In this document: positions 9,133-18,492 of the stretch, in pieces
Position numbering within the stretch: the first letter of the stretch is position 1
Layout of the letters: every line of letters starts with the position of its first letter
NCBI GenBank assembly: GCA_016718275.1
Contig: JADKEA010000028.1
Coordinates: forward strand, 51,951-115,950
DNA from: Candidatus Villigracilis affinis
GTDB lineage: Bacteria; Chloroflexota; Anaerolineae; Anaerolineales; Villigracilaceae
Direction: 5' to 3'
Length of the DNA: 64,000 bases
The notes under the pieces: model-generated
The model's database searches: none
What the model saw: the letters and a program-made list of their open reading frames with translations, nothing else
What the model was told of the DNA's origin: nothing
Position numbers and translations under genes: made by a program

Positions 9133-9798
9133 ATGAAAAAGATAACTGCCATTTCGGTCCAAAAGAAGACCCCCAACCGGGTAAACATCTACCTCGATGG
9201 AGAGTTCGCCTTTGGAGTGGCACGCATCACCGCAGCATGGTTGAAAACCGGTGACGAACTCAGCGATGAAAGAATCGCCAAACTACTGGCCGATGATGCC
9301 CGTGAACGGGCCTATCAACAAGCCATGCTCTTCCTGAGTTATCGTGCCCGCTCGGAAAAGGAAATTCGACAGAACCTGAACAAGCATGAATTTCCTGAAG
9401 ATGCCATCGAGATAACGATCGAACGTCTTCGTGATGCGCGTCTGGTCAATGACAATGAATTTGCACAGGTGTGGGTGGAAAACCGCAGTACGTTCCGCCC
9501 GCGCAGTCGACGAGCATTGGCAATGGAACTCCGCCAAAAAGGTCTCGACGACGAAACCGTACGCTCCGCGGTATCCGGAGTCAACGAGGAAATACTGGCC
9601 TACGAAGCCGCCCAAAAAAGGCTGGGCAGACTCAAAGGTCTGGAATGGAACGATTTTAGAAAAAAACTATCTGAGTTCCTCGCACGGCGAGGCTTCCCAT
9701 ACTCCGTTATTGCGCCCATTGTCACCCGGGCATGGAGTGAAACCCGCCCAGATGGGGAACAAAAAAACTTTGACAATGAAAACGAGGATATAACATGA
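9133..9798 (+). CDS. recX: Regulatory protein RecX
   Basis: 221 residues. The N terminus (ITAISVQKKTPNRVNIYLDGEFAFGV) and the three-helix repeats (FLSYRARSEKEIRQNL, LRQKGLDDETV, FLARRGFPYSVI) are typical of RecX, which binds RecA filaments and limits recombination. Family proteins are usually 150-270 residues. The ATG at 9133 lies five bases after a terminator-like hairpin and has no ribosome-binding site, which suggests read-through control or a very short leader. Its 3' end overlaps rny (ATGA). recA is not in this window. Confidence 0.93.
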   Translation: MKKITAISVQKKTPNRVNIYLDGEFAFGVARITAAWLKTGDELSDERIAKLLADDARERAYQQAMLFLSYRARSEKEIRQNLNKHEFPEDAIEITIERLRDARLVNDNEFAQVWVENRSTFRPRSRRALAMELRQKGLDDETVRSAVSGVNEEILAYEAAQKRLGRLKGLEWNDFRKKLSEFLARRGFPYSVIAPIVTRAWSETRPDGEQKNFDNENEDIT

Positions 9799-11321
9799 GC
9801 CCGCTCGTCCTAATAGTTGATTTGATTGTGCTCATCGTGGGTGTTACTGCCGGATATTTTTTCCACCGATATCAGGCCGAACAAGCCGCGAAGGCACGCC
9901 AGGAAAAAGCAGACGATATTTTGAAGGCGGCGAATTCACAAGCCCGCCTGATCGAAAGCGGCGCACGTGAAAATGCCGCCAAAATCACCAAGGCCGCCGA
10001 ATCCGAGGTCAAGGAACGCCGCATCGAACTGAGCAAGGAAACTGAGCGCCTCGATAAGCGCCGCGGCGAACTTGACAGCCGCTTCGACAAAATGGAACAG
10101 CGCGAACAAACGTTGAACAAACGTCAATCGCAGGTCGACAAGCGCGCAAACGAGATTGACAAGCTATACGAAGACCAGATGAAAAAGCTTGAATTCGTGG
10201 CGCAAATGACCCAGGATGAAGCCCGCAAGGAATTGTTCGCTTCGGTCGAAAAGGAAGCACGCGGCGATATGGCACGCATCATCCGCCAGATCGAAGCCGA
10301 AGCGCGCGAAGAAGGTGAAAAACGCGCCCGCAAACTTATCGCAGATGCGATCCAACGTGTGGCGTCTGAGCATGTAGCCGAGGTAACCCGCGCCGTAGTC
10401 ACCCTCCCCAGCGAGGAAATGAAGGGCCGCATCGTCGGCCGCAATGGCCGCAATATCAAAGCCTTTGAGCAGGCCGCCGGTGTAGATGTGATCGTCGACG
10501 ATACCCCAGACTCGGTCACGATCTCCTGCTTCGACTCCGTCCGCCGTGAAATTGGTCGCCGCGCCCTTTCGAAGCTCATCCTTGATGGACGCATTCATCC
10601 CGCCCACATCGAAAAGATCGTGGAAGATGAAACCAAAGCCGTTGAAAAGATCATCAATGAGGCGGGCGAACAGGCGGCCTACGAAGCCAACGTCACCGGC
10701 CTGCACAATGAAGTTTTGCGCATGATGGGGCGGTTGAAATTCCGCACATCATACGGACAGAACCAGCTTGCTCATGCAGTGGAAGTTTCCAAGCTCGCGG
10801 GCATCCTTGCCGCTGAACTTGGCGCAAACATCGAATTGGCCAAACAGGGCGGCTTCTTGCACGACATCGGCAAAGCCATGGACCATAATCAGGACGGAAC
10901 ACATGCCGGCCTGGGCGCGGAATTCTGCAAACGGTATGGGGTCAACCCCATCGTTGTGAATGCCATCGCTTCTCACCACCATGAAGTGGATCAGGATACC
11001 GTGGAAGCAGTCATCGCTGAGTCTGCAGATGCCATCTCTGGCGCCCGCCCCGGTGCCCGCCGTGAAGATCTGGAAGCGTACATCAAGCGCATCCGCACGC
11101 TCGAGGAAATGTCCATGTCTTTCGAAGGTGTGCAACAGGCCTTTGCCATTCAGGCAGGACGCGAAGTCCGTATTCTTGTCAAACCAGATACGATCGACGA
11201 CCTATCTTCCGCAAGACTGGCACGCGATATCGCCAAGAAGATCGAAGAGACCATGCAGTACCCAGGTCAAATCCGAGTAACAGTCATACGCGAGACACGG
11301 GCAACCGAATACGCCAAATAA
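9795..11321 (+). CDS. rny: Ribonuclease Y
   Basis: 508 residues with the full RNase Y architecture. There is one N-terminal membrane span (about residues 4-22), then a long charged coiled coil (to about 190). A KH domain follows with GRIVGRNGRNIKAFE near 215, and then an HD phosphohydrolase domain (HAVEVSKLAG, GGFLHDIGKAMDH). RNase Y is a membrane-anchored endonuclease that starts mRNA decay. It overlaps recX by 4 bases and is followed by a strong terminator, so recX-rny form a short operon. Confidence 0.97.
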   Translation: MSPLVLIVDLIVLIVGVTAGYFFHRYQAEQAAKARQEKADDILKAANSQARLIESGARENAAKITKAAESEVKERRIELSKETERLDKRRGELDSRFDKMEQREQTLNKRQSQVDKRANEIDKLYEDQMKKLEFVAQMTQDEARKELFASVEKEARGDMARIIRQIEAEAREEGEKRARKLIADAIQRVASEHVAEVTRAVVTLPSEEMKGRIVGRNGRNIKAFEQAAGVDVIVDDTPDSVTISCFDSVRREIGRRALSKLILDGRIHPAHIEKIVEDETKAVEKIINEAGEQAAYEANVTGLHNEVLRMMGRLKFRTSYGQNQLAHAVEVSKLAGILAAELGANIELAKQGGFLHDIGKAMDHNQDGTHAGLGAEFCKRYGVNPIVVNAIASHHHEVDQDTVEAVIAESADAISGARPGARREDLEAYIKRIRTLEEMSMSFEGVQQAFAIQAGREVRILVKPDTIDDLSSARLARDIAKKIEETMQYPGQIRVTVIRETRATEYAK

Positions 11322-11331
11322 AATCAGATCG

Positions 11332-11372
11332 AAGCCTAAAGAAACGCCCTTTCTTTAGGCTTTTTCTTTTTT
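11332..11372 (+). terminator. Rho-independent terminator of recX-rny
   Basis: A perfect 13-bp inverted repeat (11332-11344 and 11350-11362, loop CGCCC) is followed by TTTTTCTTTTTT. Confidence 0.95.
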
Positions 11373-11448
11373 ACAGTAGTCTGTACCATTTACAAGGAAT
11401 CCACAATGTGGAGCTCCAAATTGGCGCATTATAATAAGCCGAAATCGT

Positions 11449-14076
11449 ATGCCTTCCACTCAAAAGACAATAATGAGCCGATATTTGGAATCACCCCAAG
11501 CGAAATGGCAACTCCTCGGTTTAGCCGTCATTTTTTATCTGACAGGCTCTATTTTGTTGTTCGACTATTTTGATACGACCATCACCTCTTTGGGCGGGAT
11601 ACCGGTTTTAGTCGCCGCCTACTTCTTTGGAGTGCCGGGCGGCCTGCTTGCCAGCTTCATCGTTATTATTTCAAACACACTGCTGATCACAATGATTAAG
11701 GAGATTCCATGGAACCTTCTTAATAAGAATGATTTTGTGCTGTCCTCCTTCATTCTGCTGACGATTGGAGGAAGTGTCGGCATTATGAGAAAGCGCTATG
11801 AAGAGCATCAACATACTGTAGCGCAGCTACGTTCACGCGAACGATTTCTTGAACTATTGAACGATATGGCCCACGCCATCACCACTGCGCAAAGTTTCGA
11901 GGAAATGGCAAATATCCTCACCAACGACATCACCACCCTGCTTAATGCAGACAGTTGTTACATCACCCGCTGGGACCCGATCAAGGAACAGGTGTTTCCA
12001 GTAGCGAACAATAACAAAACCGATTGGACATTCCAAAAACTTAAGTATCCCAAAGGGGAAATCAACCTGACGATCATGGCATTGCAGGAAAACCGCATCC
12101 TTGTGGTGGAAGATCCTACAAACTCACCGTATGTAAGCCCAACCCTGATCCACAACTTCCCTGAAAAATCCTTCATCAGCATCCCGTTGATCTACGGTGA
12201 ACATAAGCTCGGGGCAGCCATTGTCGGATTTTCCGAACGCCATCAATTTACACAGGAAGAACTAGACCGTGCCGGACAAGCGGGTAACCAGATCGCATTG
12301 GCTGTTTGGAATTTACAGCAGGAAACCGAGCTTCAACGCGGCTTGCGGGAAATGCAGTCTCTGGCAGATATCTCCCTTGCGTTGAGCGAAACCGAACGCA
12401 TCGGATTGAGCAACGTTCTGCATTTGATCGTGAGATCTGCCAAAGAACTGATCGTCAATTCTGAACAGGCAGTCATTCACCTGCTCAATGAAAAAGATCA
12501 AACGCTTGTCTCAGAAGCAGTTATCGGATACAAAGAACAGGAAGGTGGAAAGAGAAGCATTCGCATCGGCGAAGGTGTGGCCGGGCAGGTCATTCTTAGC
12601 GGCGAAACGATCAACATCGCGGATGTCCGTACCGACCCACGCTTCATAAGGCTTGGCGTGGACCCCGCCTATCGATCCCTGTTGGTAACCCCGGTCCGCA
12701 GCGGCGAGCAAAAGCTCGGGACGATCAGTATTCAAAGCAGCCAACCGTATGCCTTTACCCCCAACGACTTGAAATTGCTCAGCCAGCTTGGTACACAGGC
12801 CGCAATTGCCATTGAGAACGCGAACTTGCTGGAAAACACAAAACAAGCGCTCAAGGAAGCCAACGCGCTGTACCGCATCAACAAGGGCTTGGTGGCCTCA
12901 CTCGATCCACATGACCTTTTACAGGATACCGTGGAACTCCTGCAAAAGAATTTTGGTTATCACTATGTTCAGATTTATGTGGCCGACCCTGATAACGGAA
13001 ACTTCGTCATGCGGGCAGGCAGCGGCAAGGTCGGTGCGCAGCTTAAGTCACGTGAACATCAACTCGCACCCGGGGAAGGCATCGTGGGCTACACTGCAGA
13101 AACAGGCGCGGCATTCTTCACCAACAATGTGGATGATGTCGTATCCTTTATTCGCAATCCGTTATTACCGGATACAAAATCCGAGCTTGCTGTTCCGGTA
13201 AAGATCGGTCAGGTGACCCTCGGGCTGCTGGATATTCACCAGGTCCCGCCCAAATACCTTTCGCAGCGCGATCTGCAATTGGTCAGCGCTGTAGCCGATC
13301 AACTGGCTGTAGCCCTGCAAAAAGCGGACCTTTACGAAACGCTGCAAACATCGCTGCAACAGGAAAAAGCCGTTCGCAATCAACTCATGCAAAATGAACG
13401 CCTCACCGTGATGGGACGCCTGCTCGCCACTGTTTCGCATGAATTAAACAACCCGCTGCAAGCCATTCAAAACGCCCTGTTCCTGCTAAAAGAAGAGACC
13501 AACATATCACCGCAAGGAAAGCAAGATCTCGACATTGTGCTCGCCGAATCAGAACGTATGGCAAACATGATCGGTCGTCTTCGAGATACCTACCGCCCCA
13601 CCCACGCCGAGGATTTTCAACCCACTCAACTTAACAACATCGTGGAAGATGTGTATGCGCTCGTCTCCACGCATTTTCGTCACAACCAGATCGAATTCGA
13701 ATTTCAACCCGATCCCGAAATCCCGTTCATTTCCGCCCTTGCGGATCAGATCCGTCAGGTGGTACTCAATTTATTGATGAATGCAAGCGAAGCCATGACA
13801 AATGGCGGCAGGATTCACGTCTGCACCGAATATAAAAAAGACACGGGCGAGGTCATGCTCACGGTATCCGATACGGGGCCGGGCATCCCACCCAAAATAC
13901 TCCCCACCATTTTCGAAGCCTTCGTTACTGATAAGCAAAGCGGTACAGGCCTCGGCCTGACCATCACATACGACATCGTGATGAAACACCGTGGGCGCAT
14001 CACTGCGGAAAACAATCGTGAAAAAGGCGCAACATTCAAGGTTTGGCTGCCCATCACCAACGGAGAAATTCTATGA
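11449..14076 (+). CDS. Membrane sensor histidine kinase with three GAF domains
   Basis: 875 residues. About three membrane helices fill residues 20-115. Three GAF-type domains follow at roughly 135-290, 305-465 and 475-640. A HisKA domain has SHELNNPLQAIQ (phosphorylated His near residue 664), and the HATPase_c domain shows NLLMNASEAM, DTGPGIP and GTGLGLTI. The GAF2-GAF3 blocks share the NPLLPDTKSELAVP motif seen throughout this island. A TATAAT box lies at 11430-11435, so transcription could start only a few bases before the ATG at 11449; an internal ATG at 11473 is an alternative start. It overlaps the following response regulator by 4 bases and is very likely its cognate kinase. The signal is unknown. 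Confidence 0.93.
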   Translation: MPSTQKTIMSRYLESPQAKWQLLGLAVIFYLTGSILLFDYFDTTITSLGGIPVLVAAYFFGVPGGLLASFIVIISNTLLITMIKEIPWNLLNKNDFVLSSFILLTIGGSVGIMRKRYEEHQHTVAQLRSRERFLELLNDMAHAITTAQSFEEMANILTNDITTLLNADSCYITRWDPIKEQVFPVANNNKTDWTFQKLKYPKGEINLTIMALQENRILVVEDPTNSPYVSPTLIHNFPEKSFISIPLIYGEHKLGAAIVGFSERHQFTQEELDRAGQAGNQIALAVWNLQQETELQRGLREMQSLADISLALSETERIGLSNVLHLIVRSAKELIVNSEQAVIHLLNEKDQTLVSEAVIGYKEQEGGKRSIRIGEGVAGQVILSGETINIADVRTDPRFIRLGVDPAYRSLLVTPVRSGEQKLGTISIQSSQPYAFTPNDLKLLSQLGTQAAIAIENANLLENTKQALKEANALYRINKGLVASLDPHDLLQDTVELLQKNFGYHYVQIYVADPDNGNFVMRAGSGKVGAQLKSREHQLAPGEGIVGYTAETGAAFFTNNVDDVVSFIRNPLLPDTKSELAVPVKIGQVTLGLLDIHQVPPKYLSQRDLQLVSAVADQLAVALQKADLYETLQTSLQQEKAVRNQLMQNERLTVMGRLLATVSHELNNPLQAIQNALFLLKEETNISPQGKQDLDIVLAESERMANMIGRLRDTYRPTHAEDFQPTQLNNIVEDVYALVSTHFRHNQIEFEFQPDPEIPFISALADQIRQVVLNLLMNASEAMTNGGRIHVCTEYKKDTGEVMLTVSDTGPGIPPKILPTIFEAFVTDKQSGTGLGLTITYDIVMKHRGRITAENNREKGATFKVWLPITNGEIL

Positions 14077-14864
14077 GCAACGGGCATATCCTCATCATTG
14101 ACGACGAAGCCACCCTGCGGCAAAGCCTGGCGCGCATTTTACAGCAGGCAGGTTTTGAAACCACCACCGCCGAAAATGCCGACCAAGGCCTCGCCTTTAT
14201 CGACACCACAGCATTTGACCTGGTTTTCATGGACCTACGCATGCCCGGCATCGCAGGCCTGGATGCCCTGAAACTCATTCATAATAATTATCCGAATCTG
14301 CCGGTCGTCCTCTTCACTGCCCAGCCTGATCTCAATTCGGCGGTTGAGGCCTTGCGCAACGGCGCGACGGATTATCTGCTCAAACCGCTCAAGCCGCAGA
14401 TCGTCATCGAAAACGCTCAAAAGATCATTGCCAATCGCCAAAAGGAAAAACGCAAAGAGGAGATCATGCAACAGATCGAATCTCTGCAAGCAGAACTAAA
14501 AAGCCTGAACAACGGCGATACCGGCCCCCTCCCCACGATCCGTGTTGACGCGCATCGCTTTATCAAACGGGGGGTGCTTGTACTCGATCTTCACAAACGC
14601 TGCCTGAATATCAATGAGCAAACCATCAACCTGCCGCCCACCTCTTTCGATTACCTGCTCGTGCTGGCGAGGCATTCGCCAAGTGTGGTCAGTTATCAAA
14701 CCCTTGTCGCCGAAGCGCAGGGCTACAAGGCAGACACTCACGAGGCGCAGGAACTCAGCAAATGGCACATTCACCAATTACGACAGATCATTGAGCCCAA
14801 CGCCCATATCCCGTCATTTTTGATCAATGTCCGCGGGACGGGCTACCGCCTTGTGGCCGATTAA
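14073..14864 (+). CDS. OmpR-type response regulator
   Basis: 263 residues from the ATG at 14073, which overlaps the kinase stop (ATGA). The receiver domain shows IIDDEA, the phosphoacceptor in VFMDLRMPG (near residue 53) and the conserved Lys in YLLKPLK. The C-terminal 90 residues are a winged-helix DNA-binding domain of the OmpR/PhoB type (LPPTSFDYLLVLARH, FLINVRGTGYRLV at the very end). It would act as the transcription factor of the upstream GAF kinase. A terminator follows, so kinase and regulator form their own unit. Target promoters are not identifiable here. Confidence 0.94.
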   Translation: MSNGHILIIDDEATLRQSLARILQQAGFETTTAENADQGLAFIDTTAFDLVFMDLRMPGIAGLDALKLIHNNYPNLPVVLFTAQPDLNSAVEALRNGATDYLLKPLKPQIVIENAQKIIANRQKEKRKEEIMQQIESLQAELKSLNNGDTGPLPTIRVDAHRFIKRGVLVLDLHKRCLNINEQTINLPPTSFDYLLVLARHSPSVVSYQTLVAEAQGYKADTHEAQELSKWHIHQLRQIIEPNAHIPSFLINVRGTGYRLVAD

Positions 14865-14895
14865 CCTTCGGCGCTGACCCTTTTCATTGGAGATG

Positions 14896-14929
14896 AACCC
14901 GCTTCCAGCTAAGCTGGAAGCGGGTTTTT
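14896..14929 (+). terminator. Rho-independent terminator after the kinase-regulator pair
   Basis: CCCGCTTCCAGC and GCTGGAAGCGGG form a perfect 12-bp stem with a TAA loop (14898-14924), followed by TTTTTG. Confidence 0.93.
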
Positions 14930-15034
14930 GATTCCCAGACAGAATCTCCCCGAAACATCCACGCCAACTTTTCCCAACTTTTTCGTCCAGATGACTAACG
15001 GTGAGATTGCAATTCTCGCTGAAAATTGCCAGCG

Positions 15035-17383
15035 ATGACACCCCAAGAAAACACCTCCACTAATACCAATCCTGTCCGCATCCTCGTTGTTGATGACCAC
15101 CCAAACACCGCAACCACGCTGGCTCGCGCGCTGTCCCAGCTTGGGTCGGGTGTTAACGTCATCTCAGCTTCGAGCGGGCACGACGCCCTCGAAAAAGTAA
15201 AAACCAACGGCGTGGATATTTTGTTCACCGATATGATCATGCCTGAAATGACCGGGCTGGAATTGATCGAGAAGATGCAAAATCATCCCGCAGGTCGGCC
15301 ATCCTATACCTATCTCGTCACTGCATATGATGTTCCGGGGCTGAAGGTCACAGCGCACCGCTTGAAGGTCAATGAAGTGATCGTAAAGCCCGTGCGCCCC
15401 GAACGCATTTGCCAGATCGCGACAAATGCCATCGAGGAAATGAAACATTCCACGCATCCGATCAAACAATCGGCGGTGGCACGAAAGAAATTCAAGATTC
15501 TTGTGGCAGATGACAGACCCGATAACATCACCCTGTTGACGCGTTATCTCGAATACGAAGGCTACGAACATATCGCCGCGCGCGACGGTCTGGAGACTTT
15601 GGATAAAGTCCGCGCAGAATTGCCTGACCTGGTTCTGTTGGATGTGAATATGCCGCACAAGGATGGATTCGCGGTCCTTGAAGATATTCGCAGTGATCCT
15701 TCTGTGCAGCATATCCCCGTCATCATTCTGACTGCGGCACGTCTCGATCCATCTGACGTGCAATCAGGTTTGAATTTGGGCGCCGATGATTATGTGACCA
15801 AGCCATTCGATCGCCATGAACTGATGGCGCGCATCCGCACAAAACTACGCGTAAAAGAGACGGAGGATATCATCCGCCGCCGCAATCGCGAATTGAACCT
15901 GCTGCCCGAGATCGGCAAGGAACTCAGTGCCCGTACAGATATCAAAGACCTCGCGAACATCCTGATCAAACGCACCGTGGAAACGCTTGGCGCGATCCAG
16001 GGCAACATGATCATTTTTGATGCCAATGGCGGGCCTGGGCAAAACTATCAGGTCCCTCTTTCAACCGAATCTTCAAGCGGGCTGATGACGATCCCGAAAA
16101 ATATCATCAGGCATATTGAGGAAACTCATCAGGGTTTGATCATTGCTGACGCGCATAACAACTCGCTCTGGCAATTGGACAACCATGATTCAAACATCCA
16201 TTCTGCGGTCATTAGTCCGCTGTTTGGGCGCATGGAATTGCTCGGCTTGCTGGTCCTCACCCATGAACAGGTAAATTATTTCAATACCGATCATTTACTG
16301 CTCCTGCAAGCCATTACAAGCCAGGCGGCGATCGCCATCGAGAACGCCCGTCTGTACGCCATCACGATGCAGGAGCAAAAGCGTCTCGCTGCTGTGTTGA
16401 AGCATGCCGCCGAGGCAATTTTGGTGTTCGACGCCCAAGGCAAGCTTTCGCTGCTCAACCCCGAAGGCGAAAAACTGTTCACCGATTTCAATGCAAACAT
16501 CAATCAGCCTTTGCCTCACGATCACGGGTACGATGCCTTCATCCACATGTTGGATGATGCACGCACTTCGAATGGCGCAAAATCTGGCGATATCACCTGG
16601 CCCGACCAGCGCACCTTCAATGCGCTCATCACCCCCATCGAAGATGGCGGTCAGGTGGTCATTTTGCATGATGTCACACGCTTCAAGGATCTTGAGCAGG
16701 TGAAGAATGAATTCATCGCCACAGCCTCGCATGACCTGAAAAATCCGATCACAACCATCGCCGGGTTCAGCACACTGCTCGAACAGGCAGGTCCGCTCAA
16801 CGCGCAGCAAAAAGACTTTGTCAGCCGTATTCAAAGCGCAACTCATAATATGGCCGAACTGGTGCAGAACATGATGTCCCTCGCGCAAATGGATCTGGAT
16901 GCGACCCAAAAACATGAAGCCATTGAGATGCAATCCCTGCTTGCAGAGATCGCCAACGAGTTTATCCCGCAGGCGAAGATCAAGAATCAAAAACTTTCCT
17001 TTTCGCCTCTCGAAAAGTCTGCTGCAATAAGCGGTGACCCCTTGCAGCTTCGCCAGTTAATGCGCAACCTGCTGGGCAATGCCCTCAAATACACTCCCAA
17101 TGATGGGGCGATCACGTTCAAAGCAGAAGCCAGCGACTCGCAGCTTTTGGTCGAGGTGCAGGATACCGGCTGCGGCATTCCCGCTGCCGACCTGCCTTTC
17201 ATTTTCAACCGCTTTTATCGTGTACGCGGCGGCAGGAACAATGAAGTTGAAGGCAATGGACTTGGCCTGGCAATCGTGAAATCCATTGTGGAGCATCATG
17301 GCGGGCAGGTCAATGTGGAAAGTGAAATAGATAAAGGAACACGTTTTACCTTGTTATTACCGCTTTCAAGACTCGAATCGTAA
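15035..17383 (+). CDS. Hybrid protein: two receiver domains, GAF, PAS-like region, histidine kinase
   Basis: About 782 residues. Two receiver domains come first: REC1 (ILVVDDHPN, LFTDMIMPEMTG, VIVKPVRP) and REC2 (ILVADDRPDN, LVLLDVNMPHKDG, DDYVTKPFD). A GAF domain (about 285-445) and a PAS-like stretch (about 450-550) follow, then a HisKA domain with TASHDLKNPITTIAGF and an HATPase domain (NLLGNALKYTP, DTGCGIP, GNGLGLAI). There are no membrane spans, so it is cytoplasmic and probably fed by a phosphorelay. I choose the ATG at 15035; a TTG at 15026 is in frame. It is the first gene of the 18-kb receptor operon, with a terminator upstream of it. Confidence 0.93.
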   Translation: MTPQENTSTNTNPVRILVVDDHPNTATTLARALSQLGSGVNVISASSGHDALEKVKTNGVDILFTDMIMPEMTGLELIEKMQNHPAGRPSYTYLVTAYDVPGLKVTAHRLKVNEVIVKPVRPERICQIATNAIEEMKHSTHPIKQSAVARKKFKILVADDRPDNITLLTRYLEYEGYEHIAARDGLETLDKVRAELPDLVLLDVNMPHKDGFAVLEDIRSDPSVQHIPVIILTAARLDPSDVQSGLNLGADDYVTKPFDRHELMARIRTKLRVKETEDIIRRRNRELNLLPEIGKELSARTDIKDLANILIKRTVETLGAIQGNMIIFDANGGPGQNYQVPLSTESSSGLMTIPKNIIRHIEETHQGLIIADAHNNSLWQLDNHDSNIHSAVISPLFGRMELLGLLVLTHEQVNYFNTDHLLLLQAITSQAAIAIENARLYAITMQEQKRLAAVLKHAAEAILVFDAQGKLSLLNPEGEKLFTDFNANINQPLPHDHGYDAFIHMLDDARTSNGAKSGDITWPDQRTFNALITPIEDGGQVVILHDVTRFKDLEQVKNEFIATASHDLKNPITTIAGFSTLLEQAGPLNAQQKDFVSRIQSATHNMAELVQNMMSLAQMDLDATQKHEAIEMQSLLAEIANEFIPQAKIKNQKLSFSPLEKSAAISGDPLQLRQLMRNLLGNALKYTPNDGAITFKAEASDSQLLVEVQDTGCGIPAADLPFIFNRFYRVRGGRNNEVEGNGLGLAIVKSIVEHHGGQVNVESEIDKGTRFTLLLPLSRLES

Positions 17384-17424
17384 AGACATAACATATTACA
17401 AAACCAAAGGAGCCTTGCAGAATT

Positions 17425-18426
17425 ATGAAAACAAAAACCTCAAAAATCATGAGCATTTCAATCCTGATTGCGATCCTGTCTCTTTCCCTGTTTGGATGCA
17501 GCGCGCTAAATCCCCCTGCAGACAAAGTCACTGTGCAGTTGAGCTGGTTTCCCAGTGTGGAATACGCGGGATTCTATGCCGCTCTTGAAAACGGCTATTA
17601 TGCCGAAGAAAATATTGAAGTCACTCTTGTACCGGGCGGCCCCGAAGCAACTCCACTGGACGATGTGAACAGCGGCAAAGCGCAGTTTGGCATCACAACC
17701 GGTGATAGTTTGATCATTGCAAAATCAAACAATCAGAACTATGTCGCGGTGGCAACCATTTTCAGGCAAAATCCGCTGGTTATCATGGCCTTGAGTAGCG
17801 GCACGGTCAGCAAGCCGGAAGACCTTGCTGGAAAAACCGTTGGCGTAATCGCCCCTGATCTGAGCACCACCTATGATGTACAGCTTTTGTCTTTGCTGCG
17901 CAAACTGAACATCGATCAAAGCGGCATTACGTTTGAAGCAATTGACGACTATAACGGCGCCAGCGAACTCACTGACGGCAACATGGATGCCATGAGCGGC
18001 ATGTTTGCCACCAACGAACCTGTGCAAGCGATCATGGCTGGCAACGACCTGAACCTGATCTATTACAAGGATTATGGCGTGGATGTTTATGCAAATGTTC
18101 TGTTCACTTCCGAGGAATTTCTTCAAAACAATCCTGAGCTGATCAGTAGAATGGTCAAGGCTACAATGAAAGGATATCAATTCTCACTGGAAAACCCGGA
18201 CAAAGCCGCCGAGTTTGCCGTGAAATACGACCCAACCCTCGACCTCAAATTCCAAACCAATGTCATGATTGCCCAAATCCCCATCATTGACACCGGCGAT
18301 GCCGCCATCGGCTCGATGGACGCAGATGTCTGGGAAACAACCCAACAGATCCTGCTGGACTTCAACCTGATCCCTGCACCAATAGATTTGACCACAGTCT
18401 ACACAAATCAATTTACCAGTCAATAA
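17425..18426 (+). CDS. NMT1/THI5-like periplasmic binding lipoprotein, copy 1
   Basis: 333 residues with a lipoprotein signal peptide ending LFGC (Cys near residue 25). The mature part begins VTVQLSWFPSVEYAGFYAAL, the hallmark of NMT1/THI5/SsuA-like binding proteins, with GDSLIIAK and FRQNPL as further family blocks. Known relatives bind thiamine-precursor pyrimidines, sulfonates or nitrate. No permease or ATPase gene lies nearby; the neighbours are signalling proteins. In other bacteria this domain is often fused to kinases or GGDEF proteins, so a role as ligand receptor for the receptors next door is a reasonable inference. The ligand is unknown. Confidence 0.9.
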   Translation: MKTKTSKIMSISILIAILSLSLFGCSALNPPADKVTVQLSWFPSVEYAGFYAALENGYYAEENIEVTLVPGGPEATPLDDVNSGKAQFGITTGDSLIIAKSNNQNYVAVATIFRQNPLVIMALSSGTVSKPEDLAGKTVGVIAPDLSTTYDVQLLSLLRKLNIDQSGITFEAIDDYNGASELTDGNMDAMSGMFATNEPVQAIMAGNDLNLIYYKDYGVDVYANVLFTSEEFLQNNPELISRMVKATMKGYQFSLENPDKAAEFAVKYDPTLDLKFQTNVMIAQIPIIDTGDAAIGSMDADVWETTQQILLDFNLIPAPIDLTTVYTNQFTSQ

Positions 18427-18492
18427 GAAGCGCCTTTCGCAAAAGGCACAAAAGTTACGCTACAAATAAAATCTTTCATATAGGAAAATATA